Shown here one piece after another: positions 59,983-64,000 of a stretch of 64,000 nt of DNA. The position numbers and the translations under genes were made by a program. The notes beneath the pieces were generated by a model, which saw only the letters and a list, made by a program, of their open reading frames with translations, did not search any database and was not told the DNA's origin. The DNA comes from Croceibacterium soli (GTDB lineage Bacteria; Pseudomonadota; Alphaproteobacteria; Sphingomonadales; Sphingomonadaceae). Numbering within the stretch: position 1 is the stretch's first letter; every line of letters begins with the position of its first letter. The DNA lies in the NCBI RefSeq assembly GCF_009828065.1, contig NZ_WTYK01000008.1, positions 1-64,000 of the forward strand, read 5' to 3'.

Positions 59983-62550
59983 ATGAGCGACAACAACGAG
60001 ACCCCCGCCCCCCGCAAGCCGCTCGGCCTGAAGCGCGCGGTCGATGCGGGCGAGGTCAAGCAGACCTTCAGCCACGGCCGCACCAACAAGGTGGCGGTGG
60101 AGGTGAAGCGTCGCCGCAAGCTGAGCAAGCCCGGCGAAGCCGCCGCTCCGGCGCCTGAACCCACGCCCGCGCCTGCGCCCGCTCCGGTCGCAGCCCCGGC
60201 TCCCGCTCCGGCCCCCCCGCCCCGGCGCGTGCCGGCCAGCTCGGCCGCCGAAACGCCGCAGGAGCGCGTCGCCCGCCTGCAGCGCGAGGCCGAAGAGGAT
60301 CGCCTGCGCCAGGCCGAGGAAATGCGCCGCCGCGAGGAAGAGGAAAAAGCCCGCGCGATCGAGGAAGAGAAGCGCCGTGCGCAGGAAAAGCGCATGGCCG
60401 AAGAAGCTCCCGCAGCACCCGCGGCCATAGAGCCCGCTGCGAAGGAAGCCGAAGCGCAGCCCGAACCGCAGGCCGCGGAGCCTGAGGCTGCCGCACCGGC
60501 GGCCACGCCGGCGGAAGGTGGCGAGGAAGCCACTTCCGCCCCCGCCCCGCGCCGCTTCACCCCGGTCGCCCGGCCGGAGGTCAAGCGCCCGGAGAAGAAG
60601 CGCGAAGAAAAGAAGCCGGGCCGTGTCGAAGCCCGCGTTCCCGACCGCGCGGACAAGCGCCGCGGCGGCAAGCTTTCGGTCAAGACCGCGTTCAATGAGG
60701 ACGAAGGCGCCCGCGCCCGTTCGCTCGCAGCGCTCAAGCGCGCCCGTGAGAAGGAACGCCGGGCCCACTTCGGCGGCCAGGCCAAGGCACGTGACAAGCA
60801 GGTCCGCGACGTCGTCGTTCCCGAGGCGATCACGGTGCAGGAACTGGCCAACCGCATGGCCGAAAAGGGCGCCGACCTGGTGAAGGCGCTGTTCAACCTC
60901 GGCATGATGGTGACCGTCAACCAGACGATCGACCAGGACACCGCGGAGCTACTGGTCGAAGAGTTCGGCCACAACATCAAGCGCGTGTCCGAAAGCGACG
61001 CCGACGTCGACACGACGACGGATGTCGATCCGGAAGAGACGCTGCAGCCGCGCCCGCCGGTCGTCACGATCATGGGCCACGTCGATCACGGCAAGACTTC
61101 GCTGCTCGACGCGCTGCGCGGCACCGACGTGGTCAAGGGAGAAGCCGGCGGCATCACCCAGCACATCGGCGCCTACCAGATCACGACCAAGAGCAAGGAC
61201 AAGATCACCGTCCTCGACACTCCGGGCCACGCGGCATTCACCGAAATGCGTGCCCGCGGCGCCAATGTGACGGACATCGTCGTGCTGGTCGTCGCGGCCG
61301 ACGACGGGATCATGCCGCAGACGATCGAGGCCATCAATCACACGAGAGCGGCGGGCGTGCCGATGATCGTGGCGATCAACAAGATCGACAAGCCGGAAGC
61401 CAATCCCAAGCGCATCCGCGAGCGCCTGCTCGAGCACGAAGTCGTGGTCGAGGCGATGAGCGGTGACGTGCAGGACGTGGAAGTCTCGGCCAAGACCGGC
61501 CAGGGCCTCGACGACTTGATCGAGAAGATCCTGCTCCAGGCCGAACTGCTCGAGCTCAAGGCCAACCCGGATCGCGACGCAGAAGCGACCGTGATCGAAG
61601 CGCAGCTCGACAAGGGCCGCGGCCCGGTCGCGACCGTACTCGTCACCCGCGGCACGCTCAAGCGCGGCGACGTGTTCGTCGTCGGCACCGAGAGCGGCCG
61701 CGTGCGCGCGCTGATCGACGACAAGGGCAAGCAGGTGAAGGAAGCCGGCCCGTCCATGGCGGTCGAGGTCCTCGGCCTCGGCGGCGTGCCGATGGCCGGC
61801 GACCAGCTGTCCGTGGTCGAGAACGAGCAGCGGGCCCGCGAAGCCGCGCAGTACCGCCAGGAGAAGGCGACCGAGAAGCGCACCGCTCTGGCGCCGACGA
61901 ACTTCGATACGATGTTCACCAGCCTGCAGAGCGACGTGGTCGAGTTCCCCGTCGTGGTGAAGGCCGACGTCCAGGGTTCGGTCGAAGCGATCAACACCGC
62001 GCTGCACAACCTCTCGAACGACGACATCAAGGTCCGCGTGCTGCACGCCGGCGTCGGTGCGATCACCGAGAGCGACGTTACGCTGGCGGCCGCCACGGGC
62101 GCGCCGATCATCGGCTTCAACGTGCGCCCCAACCCCAAGGCGCGCCAGCTCGTCGCCCGCGACAAGGTGGAGATGAAGTACTTCGACGTCATCTATCACC
62201 TGACCGACGAGATCGCGAAAGAGATGGCCGGCGTGCTCGGCCCGCTCAAGATCGAGAACGTGCTCGGCCGTGCCGAGGTCAAGCAGGTCTTCCCGGCCGG
62301 CAAGAAGGACAAGGCTGCCGGTCTGCTGGTCACCGAAGGGACGATCCGCAAGGGTCTTTACGCCCGTCTCACCCGCCAGGACGTCATCGTCTCGGCGACG
62401 ACGATCGCTTCGCTGCGGCGCTTCAAGGACGATGTGGACGAAGTCCGCTCCGGTCTCGAATGCGGCGTGGTCCTGGCCGACACCAACGACATCAAGCCGG
62501 GCGACATGCTCGAGGTGTTCGAGGTCGAGGAGCGCGAACGGACGCTGTAA
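59983..62550 (+). CDS. infB: translation initiation factor IF-2
   Basis: An 855-residue IF-2. The N-terminal 270 residues are low-complexity Pro/Ala then Glu/Arg-rich, including an IF2 N-terminal associated domain. The G domain has G1 GHVDHGKT at residues 365-372, DTPGH and the NKID specificity motif. The beta-barrel and C-terminal domains follow, ending in [10 protein letters not shown]. It positions initiator tRNA on the 30S subunit. Confidence 0.97.
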   Translation: MSDNNETPAPRKPLGLKRAVDAGEVKQTFSHGRTNKVAVEVKRRRKLSKPGEAAAPAPEPTPAPAPAPVAAPAPAPAPPPRRVPASSAAETPQERVARLQREAEEDRLRQAEEMRRREEEEKARAIEEEKRRAQEKRMAEEAPAAPAAIEPAAKEAEAQPEPQAAEPEAAAPAATPAEGGEEATSAPAPRRFTPVARPEVKRPEKKREEKKPGRVEARVPDRADKRRGGKLSVKTAFNEDEGARARSLAALKRAREKERRAHFGGQAKARDKQVRDVVVPEAITVQELANRMAEKGADLVKALFNLGMMVTVNQTIDQDTAELLVEEFGHNIKRVSESDADVDTTTDVDPEETLQPRPPVVTIMGHVDHGKTSLLDALRGTDVVKGEAGGITQHIGAYQITTKSKDKITVLDTPGHAAFTEMRARGANVTDIVVLVVAADDGIMPQTIEAINHTRAAGVPMIVAINKIDKPEANPKRIRERLLEHEVVVEAMSGDVQDVEVSAKTGQGLDDLIEKILLQAELLELKANPDRDAEATVIEAQLDKGRGPVATVLVTRGTLKRGDVFVVGTESGRVRALIDDKGKQVKEAGPSMAVEVLGLGGVPMAGDQLSVVENEQRAREAAQYRQEKATEKRTALAPTNFDTMFTSLQSDVVEFPVVVKADVQGSVEAINTALHNLSNDDIKVRVLHAGVGAITESDVTLAAATGAPIIGFNVRPNPKARQLVARDKVEMKYFDVIYHLTDEIAKEMAGVLGPLKIENVLGRAEVKQVFPAGKKDKAAGLLVTEGTIRKGLYARLTRQDVIVSATTIASLRRFKDDVDEVRSGLECGVVLADTNDIKPGDMLEVFEVEERERTL

Positions 62551-62568
62551 CGCCGGAAACTGCAACCA

Positions 62569-63105
62569 ATGGCCCGCTATCTGGCCCTGCTCGGCAGCAT
62601 CAATGTCGGCGGCAACCGCGTCACGATGGGCGAATTGCGCGAGGCGCTCGAGCGCGAGGATTTCGAGGACGTGGAGACGGTCGTCGCCAGCGGGAACATC
62701 TTGTTCTCGTATGACGAACGGCCGTCCGACGGCCTGGCCGAGATGCTCGCCTGGATCGTCAAGGACCGGTTCGACATCGACACCTTCGCGGCCGTGCGGA
62801 GCAAAGACGAGCTGGAGGCCGCGATCGAGGGCAATCCTTTCGTAGCGGACGGCGAGGAGAACCAGGTGCACACGGTGTTTCTCGATCGGCCGCTCGACCG
62901 GGAGGCGTTCGAACGTTTCGCCGCCGGCTATACCGGGCCGGAGCGGATCGCCCCCGGCGAGCGCGAGTTCTTCGTCGATTTCCGCGAAGGGGTCGGCAAC
63001 TCGAAGCTGACCCAGGCCATGGCCAGGACCAAGCTCTTCGATTTCCGCTCCACCGCGCGCAACTTGCGTTCGCTGCGGCGAATGCTCCAGAAGATGGGAG
63101 ATTGA
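62569..63105 (+). CDS. DUF1697 family protein
   Basis: A 178-residue protein. [20 protein letters not shown] and [13 protein letters not shown] are the DUF1697 hallmark near the N-terminus, and the C-terminal [16 protein letters not shown] and [11 protein letters not shown] are also conserved. Function unknown. It starts 18 bases after infB and its stop lies two bases before the rbfA ATG, so it is transcribed within this translation operon. Confidence 0.92.
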   Translation: MARYLALLGSINVGGNRVTMGELREALEREDFEDVETVVASGNILFSYDERPSDGLAEMLAWIVKDRFDIDTFAAVRSKDELEAAIEGNPFVADGEENQVHTVFLDRPLDREAFERFAAGYTGPERIAPGEREFFVDFREGVGNSKLTQAMARTKLFDFRSTARNLRSLRRMLQKMGD

Positions 63106-63107
63106 AC

Positions 63108-63494
63108 ATGGCCGGACAACCCGAACAGCAGTCGGTTCGCGTCCTCAAGGTGGGTGAGCGCGTGCGGCACATCCTGTCCGAGCTGCTCGCCCGCGGTGAA
63201 GTGCACGACGACACGCTCAGCGCCCATTCGGTCAGCGTCACCGAAGTGCGGATGACGCCCGACTTGCGCCAGGCCGCCGCTTACGTGAAGCCCCTGCTGG
63301 GTGAGGACGAGGCGGTAGTGCTCAAGGCGCTGCAGCGGAACACCGCGTTCTTCCAGCGCGAAGTGGCCCAGCGGCTCGGCCTCAAGTTCGCGCCGAAGCT
63401 CCAGTTCCGTAACGACGAGAGCTTCGACGTGGCCGATAAGATCGATCGGCTGCTGTCGAACCCGCGCGTGGCGCGGGACCTGGGCGAGAAGTAG
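63108..63494 (+). CDS. rbfA: 30S ribosome-binding factor RbfA
   Basis: A 128-residue RbfA, a KH-like factor in 16S rRNA maturation. [39 protein letters not shown] and [20 protein letters not shown] match the family. ATG 63108 was taken as the start, with an in-frame TTG two codons upstream overlapping the DUF1697 stop. Confidence 0.96.
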   Translation: MAGQPEQQSVRVLKVGERVRHILSELLARGEVHDDTLSAHSVSVTEVRMTPDLRQAAAYVKPLLGEDEAVVLKALQRNTAFFQREVAQRLGLKFAPKLQFRNDESFDVADKIDRLLSNPRVARDLGEK

Positions 63495-63555
63495 CCGGCG
63501 TCCGCAGGGCCGAGAAAGCTGGCACCCGCCGGCGCATCTGCCTATCTGCCTGCCG

Positions 63556-64000
63556 ATGAACGAAACTCTCGTCGCCGCCATGGTGCTGATCCCGGCGCTG
63601 GTCATCGCCATCGTCTTCCACGAAGTCGCCCACGGCTGGGCTGCGCTCGCGCTCGGGGATCCGACCGCGAAGGAGCGGCGCCGCCTCACCCTCAATCCGA
63701 TCCGCCATGTCGATCCGATCGGAACGCTGCTCGTGCCCGGATTCCTCGCGCTGGTTGGCGGTCCGATCTTCGGCTGGGCCAAGCCCGTGCCGGTGGTGAA
63801 AGGGCGCCTCGACAATCCTCGCTTCGGGATGATGGCGGTCGCCGCGGCCGGGCCTGGCACAAACTTTGTACTCGCCGCCATCGCCGCTGTGGCACTGGGC
63901 CTGACGCTGCCCCTCGGCGCGCAGTTCCTGGGCACGGAGACCGGCCTGTCGATGCTGGGGGGAGCCGACGGCACCGCCGATCTCTTCGCCACCGGCCTGT
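63556..64000 (+). CDS. site-2 protease family protein (M50), partial
   Basis: The frame starts at ATG 63556 and runs off the right edge (148 codons seen). The zinc motif HEVAH is at residues 22-26 within the first membrane helix. LNPIRHVDPIGTLLVPG and the PxFGWAKPVPV segment place it in the short S2P/M50B group (YwhC-like). Usual length is about 220-240 residues, so roughly a third is missing. Intramembrane metalloprotease, substrate unknown. Confidence 0.92.
   Translation, partial: MNETLVAAMVLIPALVIAIVFHEVAHGWAALALGDPTAKERRRLTLNPIRHVDPIGTLLVPGFLALVGGPIFGWAKPVPVVKGRLDNPRFGMMAVAAAGPGTNFVLAAIAAVALGLTLPLGAQFLGTETGLSMLGGADGTADLFATGL

Noticed and set aside
60949-62871. 640-codon open frame antisense to infB
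   Set aside because: Same reason: it mirrors the conserved GTPase and shows no family motif of its own.

Overview
The window is a high-GC stretch of an alphaproteobacterial chromosome, most likely from the order Sphingomonadales. The evidence is a GcrA cell-cycle regulator, an alphaproteobacterial rimP-nusA-ylxR-infB-rbfA block, TonB-dependent uptake, several LysR/LacI-controlled catabolic operons, a DUF6152 operon, and a long psp operon. The placement rests on gene content read by eye, not on a search.

Layout. 1-7.7 kb: a minus-strand catabolic operon (IlvD/Edd dehydratase, two-subunit aconitase X, FAD oxidoreductase that runs off the left edge), preceded by a TonB receptor and a divergent LysR regulator. 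8.6-14.6 kb: a second minus-strand operon (type B carboxylesterase, GH3 glycosidase, FucP-type sugar transporter, LacI regulator) with a LacI-like operator in front. 14.6-17.5 kb: a broken DUF4236 gene, a Tat-exported NTF2-like protein, an SDR and a divergent LysR. 17.7-20.9 kb: a cNMP-binding/thioredoxin-reductase-like fusion, then an ECF41 sigma factor with its carboxymuconolactone decarboxylase partner and a textbook ECF41 promoter. 21-28 kb: a PEP-mutase-like lyase, an exported amidohydrolase and a 1442-residue autotransporter with an internal 260-residue duplication. 28-36 kb: accessory genes (LuxR regulator, P-loop kinase, sensor-kinase remnant, esterase, secreted proteins of unknown role, truncated META lipoprotein, PAP2 phosphatase). 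36.4-38.6 kb: operon of DUF6152, an exported hypothetical protein and an SMP-30 protein. 39-42.8 kb: nuclease remnant, nitrilase, zinc alcohol dehydrogenase and partner.

From a tRNA-Ser(CGA) at 43.1 kb onward the content is more housekeeping: hspQ, an ABC-2 permease, gcrA, an aromatic-acid-type MFS carrier, an outer-membrane beta-barrel protein, two SDRs, DUF1993, leuC, pspF with DUF454, a sigma-54 psp operon, sufE, and the translation/transcription block rimP-nusA-ylxR-infB-DUF1697-rbfA. A truncated site-2 protease closes the right edge.

The most unusual item is the psp operon. After pspA, pspB and pspC come four more small single-membrane-span proteins. Their C-terminal coiled-coil motif repeats that of PspB, and the whole set lies behind a sigma-54 promoter with a palindromic enhancer candidate. 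The second is the ECF41 locus, where sigma factor signature motifs, partner gene and cognate promoter are all directly readable. Between about 15 and 41 kb there are several decayed genes and a short dispersed intergenic repeat, so that part looks like accessory DNA in turnover. No CRISPR array, rRNA, integrase or intact insertion sequence was seen.
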